Origin: Bacteroidota bacterium
Lineage (GTDB): Bacteria > Bacteroidota > Bacteroidia > Cytophagales > Cyclobacteriaceae
Assembly: GCA_027593175.1 (NCBI GenBank)
Contig: JAQCJI010000002.1
Span: 22,785 to 86,784 of the forward strand
DNA length: 64,000 nucleotides
Direction: 5' to 3'
Shown here: in pieces, positions 49,388-59,029 of the stretch
How positions within the stretch are numbered: position 1 is the stretch's first letter
How the letters are laid out: each line of letters starts with the position of its first letter
The notes under the pieces: model-generated
Told to the model about the DNA's origin: nothing
Databases searched by the model: none
The model's input: only the letters and a program-made list of their open reading frames with translations
Translations under genes and position numbers: made by a program

Positions 49388-51307
49388 TTAAACCTGTTTG
49401 ACTAAGTCCATCATGCGTAGCAGCTCTGCAATGCTCCATGCCTGAGATACAGCCCCCTTGGGACGGTGTGTTGCATCTCCATCGTAAATCTCAGCTACTG
49501 TTCCAACTCCATAGTGGGCCATGACACCATCAAAGCCCTTGATGATTTTTTCCACAAAAATCTTAGCTGCTTTTCCATGTAAGCGAACGTAACCCTCTGC
49601 AAAATGTCCCAATAGCCAGACCCAAACAGTTCCATTGTGATAGGCTTGGTCCCTACTGATTTGATTTCCAAAATAGTAGCCTTTGTATCCTGGATCATCC
49701 GGTGAAAGAGAACGCAGTCCTCTTGGGGTCAATAGTTTGGATTTGATAATTTCCAATACCTTATCACATTTTTCTTCCTCCAAGATTGGATAGGGTAGGG
49801 AAGTGGCAAAAACCATGTTTGGCCGAATAGACCAATCTTTTTCTTCTTCATCTACCACATCCGCTAAGTAGCCGTAGTCCCAGGACCAAAATTCGCGATC
49901 AAAGGACTCTTTTACTTTTGCGGCTAGGGTCAAATATTCCTCTTCCCCACTGAGTTCATGATAGAAGCACAAGGCATTGTACCAGAGGGCTTGAATCTCC
50001 ACTGGGCAGCCAATTCGAGGAGTGACGGGTCCATCCGGAGTGATTGCATCCATCCAAGTGAGGGCCACGCCCTCTTGTCCTCCCCAGATCAGACCTGAAG
50101 AGAGCATGTGAATGTTGAAGTCTGTTCCTACCTTAAATCCTTCTAAGATTCCTCGGAGCTTGGCCAAGTACCGGTCTTGAATTGTTTTTTTGTCTCCTGT
50201 ATAGTGAATGTATTGTTGGAGGGACCAAAAAAACCAAAGCGGCGCATCCATAGAGGTCATGTTGGTGTAATCTCCACTTCCAATGTTAGGGAAAAGGGCC
50301 CCTTTCAGATCCTTGGACATCGTATCCATAATTTCCAAAAAGGTTTCTGGATCACCCGTTGCCAAAGTTAAACCTGGCGCAGCGATGAAGGTATCTCTTC
50401 CCCACCATCCAAACCAAGGGTAGCCTGCGATGAGGCGAACTTCCCCGTCCCTTCGGCGGATAAACTGTCCAGCAGAATTTTTAAGGCAATTTTCAAAGTT
50501 GTTTCGCGGGATTCGTCTTGCAATTTCCTTGCTGAAAGCATTCGCTCGGGTTTTGGGGTCTGCATCTGTTAGTCCCGCAGAAAAAATGACCGATTCTCCT
50601 TTACCAATTTCAAATTCAAGGTATCCAGGAACAAACAAGTCCTCCTGGTAGTCGTACCCTCGTTCTCGCTCTTGGATGTATTCCAAGTTGTAATACCAAT
50701 CGGGCTTTGAAATAAAGGTAGCCTCCTTGGATAACTGCAGGTAAAGTGGATCATAGATGGGATACAATTGAAACTTAACCCCATTTGCTATCAACTCGTA
50801 GGCTCGATTGATGCGATCGTTGGCTTTTTGAAGTTGGTGGTAGCCGCGAAAGGCTAAAAAGGGTTGAATTCGGATGGTAGTTTGAGACTGTGCTTCGAGT
50901 AGCGTATAGCGTATCATCACACGATCTCTATTGGAGTCGAGAATTAATTCTTTTTGAAGCAGTACCCCGCCAACGCGGTAGGTTAGTTTAGGGATGGGTT
51001 CTGAATCAAAGTCTTCCAAGTACTTGTGGCCTCTAGGGGAGTAATTCCCTGGAAACTTGGCTATCCCCAAGTTGAAACTGGCCCCATGCTGGATCACTGT
51101 CTCCTGAACAGTAGATAATAGGATGTGATTTTGACAGTCGATTTGCGGTTGGGGAACAACCAGCAAGCCATGGTATTTCCTAGTATTGCAGCCAATGATG
51201 GTGGTGCTAGTATAGGCCCCAGATCGATTGGTCCGAATGATTTCCCGCTCCAGGGAATAATTTAGGTTGATCAGTTGGGATTTATCAAAATGGATATAGC
51301 TACTCAT
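49388..51307 (-). CDS. Amylo-alpha-1,6-glucosidase (glycogen debranching)
   Basis: 639 residues. An N-terminal beta domain (TNRSGAYTSTTIIGCNTRKY, HGLLV) followed by an alpha/alpha barrel with GYPWFGWWGRDTFIAAPGL, the signature of archaeal/bacterial glycogen-debranching GDE proteins, and a C-terminal KGAVSQAWSIAELLRMMD. Removes alpha-1,6-linked glucose from branched glucan. First gene of a three-gene minus-strand operon, with GT4 10 bases later. Confidence 0.92.
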   Translation of the reverse strand: MSSYIHFDKSQLINLNYSLEREIIRTNRSGAYTSTTIIGCNTRKYHGLLVVPQPQIDCQNHILLSTVQETVIQHGASFNLGIAKFPGNYSPRGHKYLEDFDSEPIPKLTYRVGGVLLQKELILDSNRDRVMIRYTLLEAQSQTTIRIQPFLAFRGYHQLQKANDRINRAYELIANGVKFQLYPIYDPLYLQLSKEATFISKPDWYYNLEYIQERERGYDYQEDLFVPGYLEFEIGKGESVIFSAGLTDADPKTRANAFSKEIARRIPRNNFENCLKNSAGQFIRRRDGEVRLIAGYPWFGWWGRDTFIAAPGLTLATGDPETFLEIMDTMSKDLKGALFPNIGSGDYTNMTSMDAPLWFFWSLQQYIHYTGDKKTIQDRYLAKLRGILEGFKVGTDFNIHMLSSGLIWGGQEGVALTWMDAITPDGPVTPRIGCPVEIQALWYNALCFYHELSGEEEYLTLAAKVKESFDREFWSWDYGYLADVVDEEEKDWSIRPNMVFATSLPYPILEEEKCDKVLEIIKSKLLTPRGLRSLSPDDPGYKGYYFGNQISRDQAYHNGTVWVWLLGHFAEGYVRLHGKAAKIFVEKIIKGFDGVMAHYGVGTVAEIYDGDATHRPKGAVSQAWSIAELLRMMDLVKQV

Positions 51308-51366
51308 TGGGGGAAATTGAATAAAAATAAAAATAGGCTATTGCTGGGATAAGAAAAATTAAAGCT

Positions 51367-51397
51367 TAAAAATAAAGGTTATGTTTCCATAACCTTT
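51367..51397 (-). terminator. Intrinsic terminator on the minus strand
   Basis: Ten-bp stem AAAGGTTATG/CATAACCTTT with a TTTC loop and a following ATTTTTAAG on the minus strand. Located after the small open frame (51413-51553), which it would terminate. Confidence 0.75.
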
Positions 51398-51412
51398 AGC
51401 TAGTCTTGTGTT

Positions 51413-51553
51413 TCAGGAATGAACCGCTTCCTTTTGCAGTTCCTCGCAGGTTTTGATGGACTCTTCAAACTTGCTGAGGTAGTTTTTTATCTGCCGGATA
51501 TTTACTGGTTTCACAACTGGAAATTTCGGAGATGATTTGAACAAAGTAAACAT
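51413..51553 (-). CDS. Possible small protein of 46 residues
   Basis: From the ATG at 51553 the frame reads MFTLFKSSPKFPVVKPVNI followed by RQIKNYLSKFEESIKTCEEL and QKEAVHS. A slightly longer start at 51580 adds MITKTKPTA. It is basic with an amphipathic helix, followed 16 bases later by an intrinsic terminator, and preceded by the tRNA-His terminator, which means it must have its own start of transcription; I see no clear promoter. Small MFxLFK proteins are common in Bacteroidota but I cannot name a family. Real but uncertain. Confidence 0.4.
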   Translation of the reverse strand: MFTLFKSSPKFPVVKPVNIRQIKNYLSKFEESIKTCEELQKEAVHS

Positions 51554-51613
51554 AGCTGTTGGTTTAGTTTTTGTAATCATGACAAAGGGCATGCCAAAAG
51601 AAAACGAATCTAT

Positions 51614-51642
51614 AAAAAAAACCCTTCTCAGGAGGGGTTTTT
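51614..51642 (-). terminator. Intrinsic terminator of tRNA-His
   Basis: Minus-strand AAAAACCC and inner C-T-C arm pair with GAG-AGGGTTTTT (one bulge/wobble), followed by T residues. It starts 2 bases after the tRNA 3' end. Confidence 0.75.
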
Positions 51643-51643
51643 G

Positions 51644-51718
51644 GGTGAAAGACCGGGCTCGAACCGGCGACCTCTGGATCCACAAACCAGCGCTCTAACC
51701 AACTGAGCTACAATCACC
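51644..51718 (-). tRNA. tRNA-His (GTG) with two U-U acceptor mismatches
   Basis: 75 nt including an encoded extra 5' G(-1) opposite C73, the tRNA-His identity pair. The anticodon loop holds GTG. D-arm GCTCAGTTGGTTAGAGC and T-loop TTCGAGC are normal. The acceptor stem GTGATTG faces CTTTCAC, giving U-U at 5-68 and 6-67 in the middle of the helix. All other arms pair. CCA not encoded. Sequence between promoter and terminator otherwise complete. Confidence 0.92.
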
Positions 51719-51757
51719 GTGTGGGTTCCAACTCGAAGCTTGCCTCGAATTGGTTTG

Positions 51758-51789
51758 CAAAAGTAAGGACTGTCTTTCTTTGGAGCAAG
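51758..51789 (-). promoter_or_regulatory. Promoter of tRNA-His
   Basis: Minus strand: CTTG (51786-51789; consensus TTTG), 20-base spacer, TACTTTTG (51758-51765), which fits TAnnTTTG. The tRNA 5' end lies 39 bases further. Confidence 0.65.
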
Positions 51790-51966
51790 ACCGAGGCAAT
51801 TTATTTGTTTGAAAAATACATTTCAGCTGGGTTTTGGCCGTTTCGTATTGGGAGCATTTTCAATTTTCAATATACCTCTGGCTCATGCAGGTCATCTCTG
51901 CCTTTAGGGCAGCGTAGCAAGAGCGTTAGGCCCTCCTTTTTCCGAAGTATTCCGCATGTGATTGCC

Positions 51967-51974
51967 TATATTTG
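51967..51974 (+). promoter_or_regulatory. Possible -7 box of the DEAD-box helicase gene
   Basis: TATATTTG, 52 bases before the ATG. The -33 region is T-rich but has no TTTG at standard spacing. Confidence 0.35.
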
Positions 51975-52026
51975 TGTTTCTGAACCAATCTAGCTTCCTA
52001 AATTCTCATTTTTACCTCTCTACCCA

Positions 52027-53385
52027 ATGAGCAATAAACCGCAAGGATTTGATGCCTTCAAGCTAAACAAACAATTGCTCGATGCTGTAGCCGAATCTGG
52101 TTATACCGTTCCAACTCCAATCCAAGAACAAACTATTCCGCTGGCGCTTGCGGGCCATGATGTTTTGGGAATAGCACAGACAGGTACGGGTAAAACTGCT
52201 GCATACCTATTGCCCTTGCTGATGAAAATCAAGTATGCGCAGGGCATGCACCCAAGAGGTCTGGTGTTAGCACCAACGCGGGAACTGGTCATGCAAATTG
52301 AAGAAGTGGCTCAGCACTTGGCAAAGTATACTGGCCTTCGAATCGCAAGCCTTTATGGAGGGCTAGGCCCTAAAATGCAAATTGAACGAGTGGAAGCAGG
52401 AGTAGACCTCCTGATTTCGACGCCAGGAAGGTTTATGGATCTCTATAGAAAAGGAGCTATTTATACCAAGGACTTGAAAACGATGGTTTTGGATGAGGCC
52501 GATAAAATGATGGATATGGGATTTATACCTCAAATCCGAGCGATTCTAGAGGTGATCCCATCCAAGCGGCAAAACCTCCTCTTCTCCGCAACCTTTTCTG
52601 GAAGGATAGATCATTTGGCAGCTGAATTTTTAGAGTTCCCTGAACGGGTAGAAGTAGCTCCTTCGGCCACTACGGCAGAGACTATTGCCCAAGTCAGGTA
52701 CAGCGTCCCAAATATTAAAACCAAGATCAACTTGCTTGCTCACTTGCTCGAGAATGAAGAGATCAACCGAGCCATGATTTTTACGCGCAGCAGAAAAAAT
52801 GCAGAGTCGGTTTATTCGTTCTTGGAGCGTAAGCATTTTGGAGAGATCCGAGTCATCCATGCGAATAAAGGGCAAAATACGCGGATCAACTCCATGGAAG
52901 ATTTTAAGGCAGGGGATGTGCGAATCTTGGTGGCTACGGATGTAGCCTCGCGTGGATTGGATGTAACCTTGGTATCGCATGTGATCAATTTTGATATTCC
53001 CTTGATCTATGAAGATTATGTGCATCGCATCGGCCGAACTGGCAGAGCTGAAAATGAAGGAAAGGCCATCACTTTTATCAATCCAGCAGAATCCTACCAT
53101 TTTGAAAAAATCGAAGGCCTTATCCGGATGAAGGTAGGTGAGTTGCCGATTCCAGATGAAGTGGACGTGCCTGCTACTCCTTTTGAAGAAAAACAAGGGT
53201 ACGAGAGGGAGTTAGACCGGCTCAAGCAGCGGGACAACCCAGACTACAAAGGAGCTTTCCACGAGAAAAAGGAGCGCCCCAAGGAAAATATTGGAAAAGG
53301 GGAGAAGGTAAAGGCTAGAAAGAAACAAAAGAAGCCCAATAGAAACCAGCTCAAGACCAAGAATCAAAAGAACAAAGGGAAATAG
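52027..53385 (+). CDS. DEAD-box RNA helicase (RhlE-like)
   Basis: 452 residues. Q-motif TVPTPIQEQTIPLALAGHDV, Walker A AQTGTGKTAAYLLP, PTRELV, TPGR, VLDEADKMMD, SAT, then the second RecA domain with ATDVASRGLD and HRIGRTGRAENEGKA. Residues about 400-452 are a lysine-rich tail that can bind RNA. Such proteins unwind RNA in ribosome assembly, decay and cold response. Convergent with the M28 peptidase; a perfect terminator lies between them. Confidence 0.95.
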   Translation: MSNKPQGFDAFKLNKQLLDAVAESGYTVPTPIQEQTIPLALAGHDVLGIAQTGTGKTAAYLLPLLMKIKYAQGMHPRGLVLAPTRELVMQIEEVAQHLAKYTGLRIASLYGGLGPKMQIERVEAGVDLLISTPGRFMDLYRKGAIYTKDLKTMVLDEADKMMDMGFIPQIRAILEVIPSKRQNLLFSATFSGRIDHLAAEFLEFPERVEVAPSATTAETIAQVRYSVPNIKTKINLLAHLLENEEINRAMIFTRSRKNAESVYSFLERKHFGEIRVIHANKGQNTRINSMEDFKAGDVRILVATDVASRGLDVTLVSHVINFDIPLIYEDYVHRIGRTGRAENEGKAITFINPAESYHFEKIEGLIRMKVGELPIPDEVDVPATPFEEKQGYERELDRLKQRDNPDYKGAFHEKKERPKENIGKGEKVKARKKQKKPNRNQLKTKNQKNKGK

Positions 53386-53432
53386 GGCCAGGAATGTGAA
53401 TCAATGATTTGACTATTTCTTTGAAGTGATAG

Positions 53433-53471
53433 AAAAAAATGGAGCCCAAATTTTTTGGGCTCCATTTTTTT
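53433..53471. terminator. Bidirectional terminator between helicase and M28 peptidase
   Basis: Perfect 18-bp stem (53433-53450 with 53454-53471) with TTT loop; A-run on one side and T-run on the other. Works for both convergent genes. Confidence 0.92.
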
Positions 53472-54966
53472 ATCGATCAGTTCGGGTGTTGCTTCCATCA
53501 ACTGGGGTGCGCTGCTCTCTATTGGCAAGGTCCCAGGCGGTATGGAAAATCAAATGCGCACGTTTGGTCATCAAAGGGAATTCAATTTTGTCGACTGTAT
53601 CTGTTACTTGGTGGTAGTCGTCGTGTACCCCATTGAAGAAAAAGATAACGGGGATGTTGAATTTGGCAAAATTGTAATGGTCAGAACGGTAGTAAAAACG
53701 ATTTGGATCGTCTTCAGCATCGTATCTGTAATCTAGGATAAGGTTGGTGTACGTAATGTTGTTGTACTCATTTATTTTTTTCAAATGAGTGGAAAGCATC
53801 TCAGAGCCGATGACATACACATAGCCCTTGTTTTCTTCTTTTTGGTATTCGTAATCAATTCTACCCACCATATCAATGTTGATATTATTTACGGTGTTGG
53901 CAATCGGGAATATTGGATTTTCGGAGTAGTACTCAGAGCCTAAAAGCCCTTTTTCTTCGCCTGTTACATTCAGAAATAAGATGCTTCTTCTAGGTTTAAC
54001 CCCATCCCTGGCTGCTATTGCAAAGGCTTCCGCAATTTCCATCACAGATACGGTGCCAGAGCCATCGTCATCTGCACCATTGAAAGCATCCCCAATGGAG
54101 CTCACGCCCACGTGGTCGTAGTGTGAAGAGATTACCAATACTTCTTCTTTCTTATCTGTTCCCTCCAAAAAGCCCATTACATTGACTGCATCAACAGGAG
54201 TTTTGGTTTTAACGATTTGAAAGCTTGCTTTTTGTGCGGCAATTGATGCGGGATTAGACTTGGCGGCTTCTTTGAGCTCCTCTACTGGAGTTCCAAATAA
54301 TTCCGCCATTTTGTCGGAACTCACCATAAATATTGGGCGCTGCTTGACTTCTTGGTCAAAACCGATGCGGCCTCTACCGTCCAAGGACTTGTACCGATTG
54401 GCAATCCGGTCAAAATTAGCTTGGCCTTCCATGGTTACTATGACGATCCCTGCTGCACCGGCATCCATCACCTTTGTAACTAAGTCATTGCTGCGCTGTC
54501 CTACAGCCCAAAGACCCACCAGTTTTCCATTCACATTTACTTTGGATAAGTTCTCATCATTTACTGCACCCAAGAAAACAAGCTCAGTTTTGACCGCTTT
54601 GGTAAGATTTCCATCCCCAGTAAATACAAAGTCGGTATTTTCAACGAGCTTCTTTTTTCCAATTTGTAAGCTAACCTCAGAAAAGTCTACACTGACTAAA
54701 GGCACATTCTGAAAGTAACTACCGTCATTTGGAGCGGCTAATCCAAGACCTTTGTAAAAATCAGCCAGGTAGTTAGCAGCAATTTTTCCTTCAGGAGAAC
54801 CGGTGTCACGGCCCTTCATCTCATCCGATGCCAGGTAGGTCAGGTGCTTGGTCAGATCCGCTACCGTAATGGAGTTGGCATACTTAACTTGAACAGGGTT
54901 TTGAGCCCGGGCTGTCATTAGGGTTACAATCCCCAATACAGCACTCAATAGGTATTTATTTTTCAT
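53470..54966 (-). CDS. M28-family zinc peptidase, secreted
   Basis: 498 residues. Signal peptide YLLSAVLGIVTLMTARAQ. A PA-like insert (about 120-260) precedes the M28 catalytic part, with zinc ligands in SSHYDHVG, ADDDGSGTVSVME, TGEEKGLLGSEYY, and RSDHYNFAKFNIPV. Aminopeptidase activity is typical. Periplasmic or surface; no lipobox and no type IX sorting domain seen. Confidence 0.92.
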   Translation of the reverse strand: MKNKYLLSAVLGIVTLMTARAQNPVQVKYANSITVADLTKHLTYLASDEMKGRDTGSPEGKIAANYLADFYKGLGLAAPNDGSYFQNVPLVSVDFSEVSLQIGKKKLVENTDFVFTGDGNLTKAVKTELVFLGAVNDENLSKVNVNGKLVGLWAVGQRSNDLVTKVMDAGAAGIVIVTMEGQANFDRIANRYKSLDGRGRIGFDQEVKQRPIFMVSSDKMAELFGTPVEELKEAAKSNPASIAAQKASFQIVKTKTPVDAVNVMGFLEGTDKKEEVLVISSHYDHVGVSSIGDAFNGADDDGSGTVSVMEIAEAFAIAARDGVKPRRSILFLNVTGEEKGLLGSEYYSENPIFPIANTVNNINIDMVGRIDYEYQKEENKGYVYVIGSEMLSTHLKKINEYNNITYTNLILDYRYDAEDDPNRFYYRSDHYNFAKFNIPVIFFFNGVHDDYHQVTDTVDKIEFPLMTKRAHLIFHTAWDLANREQRTPVDGSNTRTDR

Positions 54967-55088
54967 TTTTTTTCGATTAAAGTCCTAAGCTAGCTATTTT
55001 TTATACCCTCAAAAAAACCACTTATCAATTTTACGTGTTATAGCATAAAATTTTAAAGATGTGCCTCGGCGAATCCTTTTGTAAAGTA

Positions 55089-55096
55089 TACCTTTG
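55089..55096 (+). promoter_or_regulatory. Possible -7 box of gcvP
   Basis: TACCTTTG 59 bases before the ATG. The -33 position has no TTTG, so only the -7 element supports it. Confidence 0.4.
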
Positions 55097-55155
55097 TACA
55101 CGTAAAATCGGAAATAAATCATACCAAATTAGTTCAAACGTTCTACCCCTTACTT

Positions 55156-58047
55156 ATGCAGATCAATCTTAACTCTGTTGTCAAATTTGAGAGCAGACAC
55201 AATGGCCCGACTGAAGTGGAAATTGCAGCGATGTTGGAAAAAATCGGAGCCTCAAGCTTGACCGAACTGATCGATCAAACTGTACCAGAATCTATTCAAT
55301 TGGAACGTCCACTTAAGCTTCCAGTAGCCCAGCTGGAGTCTGAGTTTTTGAAGAATTTCAAAAAATTAGCTTCCAAGAATAAGGTATTTTCTTCTTTTAT
55401 TGGTTTAGGGTATTACGATACTCAAGTGCCAGGAGTGGTACTTCGAAATGTTTTGGAAAATCCAGGATGGTACACTGCCTACACTCCCTACCAAGCTGAA
55501 ATTGCACAAGGCCGATTAGAGGCATTGATCAACTTCCAGACTGTGGTGATTGAGTTGACTGGTATGGAGCTCGCCAATGCATCCTTGCTGGATGAGGGAA
55601 CAGCTGCGGCAGAAGCCATGACCATGCTTTGTGCGGTAAAGCCTCGGGAAAAGAAAAATGCGAACACTTACTTTGTAGATGAAAAGGTATTCCCACAAAC
55701 CAAGGCCTTATTAGTAACTCGTGCTGAGCCTATCGGCATTAATTTGGTATTTGGGCCTCTATCTGCTCTTGACCTCACCGATCCGGAATTGTATGGAGCC
55801 ATGTTTCAGTATCCAAATGTGGATGGTGAAGTGTTGGACTACACGGCATTGGTGGCAGCTGCAAAGGAAAATAAGGTGTTGACTGCTTTTGCCTCCGATC
55901 TATTGGCCTTAACCCTGTTAACTCCTCCTGGTGAAATGGGTGCTGATGTAGTGGTGGGTTCTGCCCAGCGTTTTGGCGTTCCTATGGGTTATGGTGGACC
56001 ACATTCTGCATTTTTTGCAACCAAAGAAGAGTTTAAACGACAGATTCCAGGTCGAATTATTGGTGTATCTATTGATAGAGCTGGAAATAAAGCCTATCGT
56101 ATGGCTCTCCAAACTCGTGAGCAGCACATCAAACGAGAAAAGGCTACTTCCAATATTTGTACTGCACAGGTATTGCTCGCAGTAATGTCGAGCTTTTATG
56201 CAGTATATCATGGACCAACAGGATTAAAAAATATAGCACTTCGTACGCATGGCCTTGCCAAATTGACGGCTAAAGGATTAGAGAAGTTGGGCTTTGCCTT
56301 GAGCTCTAGTTCCTATTTTGATACCCTGATGGTACAGATAGATACTGCGACGCAAGCCAAGGTGAAAGTGCTTGCTATAGAAGCTCAACTGAACTTTAGA
56401 TACCAAGATGGTGCAGTTTTCATTGCATTTGACGAGGCCAAAACCCTAGAAGATGTGCAACTGGTTTTATCGGTATTTGCAGGCTCAAAAGGGTTAAACT
56501 CATCCTTCACTCCAGAGATGGCCAATTCCTTGAAGTTGGAATGGCCAGCTTCGCTAGTAAGAACTTCTACTTACTTATCCCATCCTGTCTTCAACAGCAA
56601 CCATAGTGAGCATGAAATGCTACGCTATATCAAAAAACTAGAATCCAAAGATCTTTCCTTGGTGCATTCCATGATTTCCTTGGGCTCTTGTACCATGAAG
56701 CTGAATGCTACTGCCGAAATGATTCCGGTGACTTGGCCTGAATTTGGCCAAATCCATCCTTTTGCTCCAATTGACCAGACTGAGGGGTATCAGGAATTGT
56801 TCACCAATCTAAGAACTTGGTTGACAGAAATTACTGGTTTTGCAGATACCTCCCTTCAGCCTAACTCTGGAGCACAAGGGGAATATGCAGGTTTGATGGT
56901 CATTCGTGCCTACCACCTCAGCAGAGGAGAAGGACATCGAAATGTGGCTTTGATTCCTACTTCTGCTCATGGAACCAATCCTGCATCCGCTGTGATGGCG
57001 GGTATGAAAGTGGTATTGCTTAATTGTGATGATAAGGGGAATGTTGACTTAGAAGATCTAAAGGCTAGAGCTGAAGAGCATGCAGGAGAACTTTCTTGCT
57101 TGATGGTTACCTACCCTTCTACACACGGGGTATTTGAAGAAGCAATTCAAGAAATATGTGCAACCATCCATTCTTATGGTGGTCAAGTTTATTTGGATGG
57201 GGCCAACATGAATGCTCAAGTAGGGGTAACATCTCCAGGGCGAATTGGTGCGGATGTCTGTCACCTCAACTTACACAAGACCTTCTGTATTCCTCACGGT
57301 GGAGGAGGTCCTGGAATGGGCCCAATTTGCGTAGCTGCGCACCTTGCTCCTTTTCTCCCAAGCAATCCTTTGGTAAAAACAGGGGGTGAGCACGCAGTTT
57401 CTTCCATTTCTTCAGCACCTTATGGAAGTGCTAGCATTCTTCCTATTTCCTATGCCTATATCTCCATGATGGGAGCTGAAGGGCTTACTCGTGCTACTCA
57501 GATTGCCATTTTGAATGCTAATTATATCAAAGAGAGATTGAGTGGAAATTACCCATTGCTCTATACTGGTTCAAAAGGACGTGCTGCACACGAAATGATT
57601 GTGGACTGCCGTTCCTTCAAAGAAGTAGGTGTTGAAGTGGAAGATATTGCCAAGCGTTTGATGGATTATGGATTCCATGCACCTACGGTATCCTTCCCTG
57701 TGGCAGGTACTTTGATGATTGAGCCTACCGAATCAGAGACCAAAGCAGAGTTGGATAAATTCTGTGATGCGATGCTAGCCATTCGAGAAGAAATCAGAGA
57801 AATTGAAGAAGGTAAGGCGGATAAAGTAGAAAATGTGCTTAAAAATGCACCGCATACTGCAACTATGGTCTTGACTGGAAATTGGGATATGCCTTACTCA
57901 AGAGAGAAGGCGGTATTCCCTGCTCCTTTCGTAAAAGAGAATAAATTCTGGCCTACGGTAAGAAGAATTGATTCTGCTTATGGAGATCGAAACCTGGTGT
58001 GTAGCTGCATTCCTGTAGAGGAATATGCAAGTCAGTTCAGCAACTAA
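55156..58047 (+). CDS. gcvP: Glycine dehydrogenase (decarboxylating), GcvP
   Basis: 963 residues, the full-length fused P-protein. N-terminal half has the degenerate aminotransferase fold ([16 protein letters not shown] at the start, [13 protein letters not shown]), C-terminal half carries the PLP Lys in [18 protein letters not shown] (near residue 706) with [15 protein letters not shown]. The enzyme decarboxylates glycine and hands the aminomethyl group to lipoyl-GcvH. gcvT and gcvH are not adjacent. Convergent lipA makes the lipoyl group that its partner needs. Confidence 0.97.
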   Translation: MQINLNSVVKFESRHNGPTEVEIAAMLEKIGASSLTELIDQTVPESIQLERPLKLPVAQLESEFLKNFKKLASKNKVFSSFIGLGYYDTQVPGVVLRNVLENPGWYTAYTPYQAEIAQGRLEALINFQTVVIELTGMELANASLLDEGTAAAEAMTMLCAVKPREKKNANTYFVDEKVFPQTKALLVTRAEPIGINLVFGPLSALDLTDPELYGAMFQYPNVDGEVLDYTALVAAAKENKVLTAFASDLLALTLLTPPGEMGADVVVGSAQRFGVPMGYGGPHSAFFATKEEFKRQIPGRIIGVSIDRAGNKAYRMALQTREQHIKREKATSNICTAQVLLAVMSSFYAVYHGPTGLKNIALRTHGLAKLTAKGLEKLGFALSSSSYFDTLMVQIDTATQAKVKVLAIEAQLNFRYQDGAVFIAFDEAKTLEDVQLVLSVFAGSKGLNSSFTPEMANSLKLEWPASLVRTSTYLSHPVFNSNHSEHEMLRYIKKLESKDLSLVHSMISLGSCTMKLNATAEMIPVTWPEFGQIHPFAPIDQTEGYQELFTNLRTWLTEITGFADTSLQPNSGAQGEYAGLMVIRAYHLSRGEGHRNVALIPTSAHGTNPASAVMAGMKVVLLNCDDKGNVDLEDLKARAEEHAGELSCLMVTYPSTHGVFEEAIQEICATIHSYGGQVYLDGANMNAQVGVTSPGRIGADVCHLNLHKTFCIPHGGGGPGMGPICVAAHLAPFLPSNPLVKTGGEHAVSSISSAPYGSASILPISYAYISMMGAEGLTRATQIAILNANYIKERLSGNYPLLYTGSKGRAAHEMIVDCRSFKEVGVEVEDIAKRLMDYGFHAPTVSFPVAGTLMIEPTESETKAELDKFCDAMLAIREEIREIEEGKADKVENVLKNAPHTATMVLTGNWDMPYSREKAVFPAPFVKENKFWPTVRRIDSAYGDRNLVCSCIPVEEYASQFSN

Positions 58048-58050
58048 TTT

Positions 58051-58088
58051 AGACAAAAAAGGCAGCCTACAGGCTGCCTTTTTTGTCT
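58051..58088. terminator. Bidirectional terminator between gcvP and lipA
   Basis: Perfect 17-bp stem with a 4-base loop and A/T runs on both sides, shared by the convergent gcvP and lipA genes. Confidence 0.93.
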
Positions 58089-58093
58089 AAATA

Positions 58094-58972
58094 TCAAACA
58101 TGAACATGTCGTTCGGCATGGTAAGAGGATCGTACTAGGGGTCCAGATTCTACATATTTAAGCCCTCTTCGAAGCCCTTCCTCCTTGTATAATGCAAAGG
58201 TATCAGGATGAATAAATTCTGCTACTTCAATGTGCATTTTTGTAGGCTGCAGGTATTGTCCTATAGTTAGGATATCACAGCCATTTGCTACCAAATCATC
58301 CATAGCCTGATAGACTTCTTCCATAGATTCTCCAAATCCTAGCATGATCCCAGTTTTTGTCCGTTTACCAACTTCTTTGGTTCGTTTAATTTGCTCTAAG
58401 GAACGCTCGTATTTTGCTTGTGGCCGAACCATCTTGTAGAGCCTACCCACTGTTTCAATATTGTGTGACACTACTTCTTGACCACCCTCAATCATTCGAT
58501 AAAGTGCCTCCCAATTGCTTTTAACATCTGGAATGAGGGTTTCAATGGTGGTAGATGGAGATAGTTCTTTAGTTAGCACGACCGTTTGATACCAAATTTC
58601 CGCCCCCCGATCTTTGAGTTCATCCCTATTTACTGAAGTGATGACGGCATGTTTAACGCCCATCAATTGAATCGCTTCTGCTACACGTCTCGGCTCATCG
58701 GTATCGTACTCGTTTGGTCTTCCCGTAGCTACCGCACAAAAAGAGCAAGATCGTGTACAGACATTACCCAAGATCATGAATGTTGCGGTACCAGCTCCCC
58801 AGCACTCGCCCATGTTGGGGCAATTTCCACTCTCGCAGATGGTATGTAATTTATGTTGATCTACCAGTTTTCTAACTTTAGCATATTCGATTCCTACGGG
58901 TAGTTTTACCCGTAGCCAATCGGGTTTTGTGCGTTTTGTAGCTTCTTTAGAAATAACAGGTAATTCAATCAT
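58094..58972 (-). CDS. lipA: Lipoyl synthase
   Basis: 292 residues. The auxiliary cluster motif C-x4-C-x5-C is [12 protein letters not shown] with preceding HTI, and the radical SAM motif is [20 protein letters not shown] and C-terminal [13 protein letters not shown] (RSSY motif) complete the family. LipA inserts two sulfurs into octanoyl groups on GcvH and E2 proteins. A TACCTTTG box lies 18 bases upstream. Confidence 0.97.
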   Translation of the reverse strand: MIELPVISKEATKRTKPDWLRVKLPVGIEYAKVRKLVDQHKLHTICESGNCPNMGECWGAGTATFMILGNVCTRSCSFCAVATGRPNEYDTDEPRRVAEAIQLMGVKHAVITSVNRDELKDRGAEIWYQTVVLTKELSPSTTIETLIPDVKSNWEALYRMIEGGQEVVSHNIETVGRLYKMVRPQAKYERSLEQIKRTKEVGKRTKTGIMLGFGESMEEVYQAMDDLVANGCDILTIGQYLQPTKMHIEVAEFIHPDTFALYKEEGLRRGLKYVESGPLVRSSYHAERHVHV

Positions 58973-58989
58973 GCGATAAAGATTTGTTG

Positions 58990-58997
58990 CAAAGGTA
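58990..58997 (-). promoter_or_regulatory. Possible -7 box of lipA
   Basis: TACCTTTG on the minus strand, 17 bases before the ATG. No -33 TTTG at standard spacing. Confidence 0.4.
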
Positions 58998-59029
58998 ATT
59001 TAGACCTGATAAAAACTAGCTTATTTGGC

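Noticed and set aside
51554..51685. Extension of the small minus-strand frame upstream across the tRNA-His terminator and tRNA
   Set aside because: The region is a tRNA gene and its terminator; only the start at 51553 or 51580 is reasonable.
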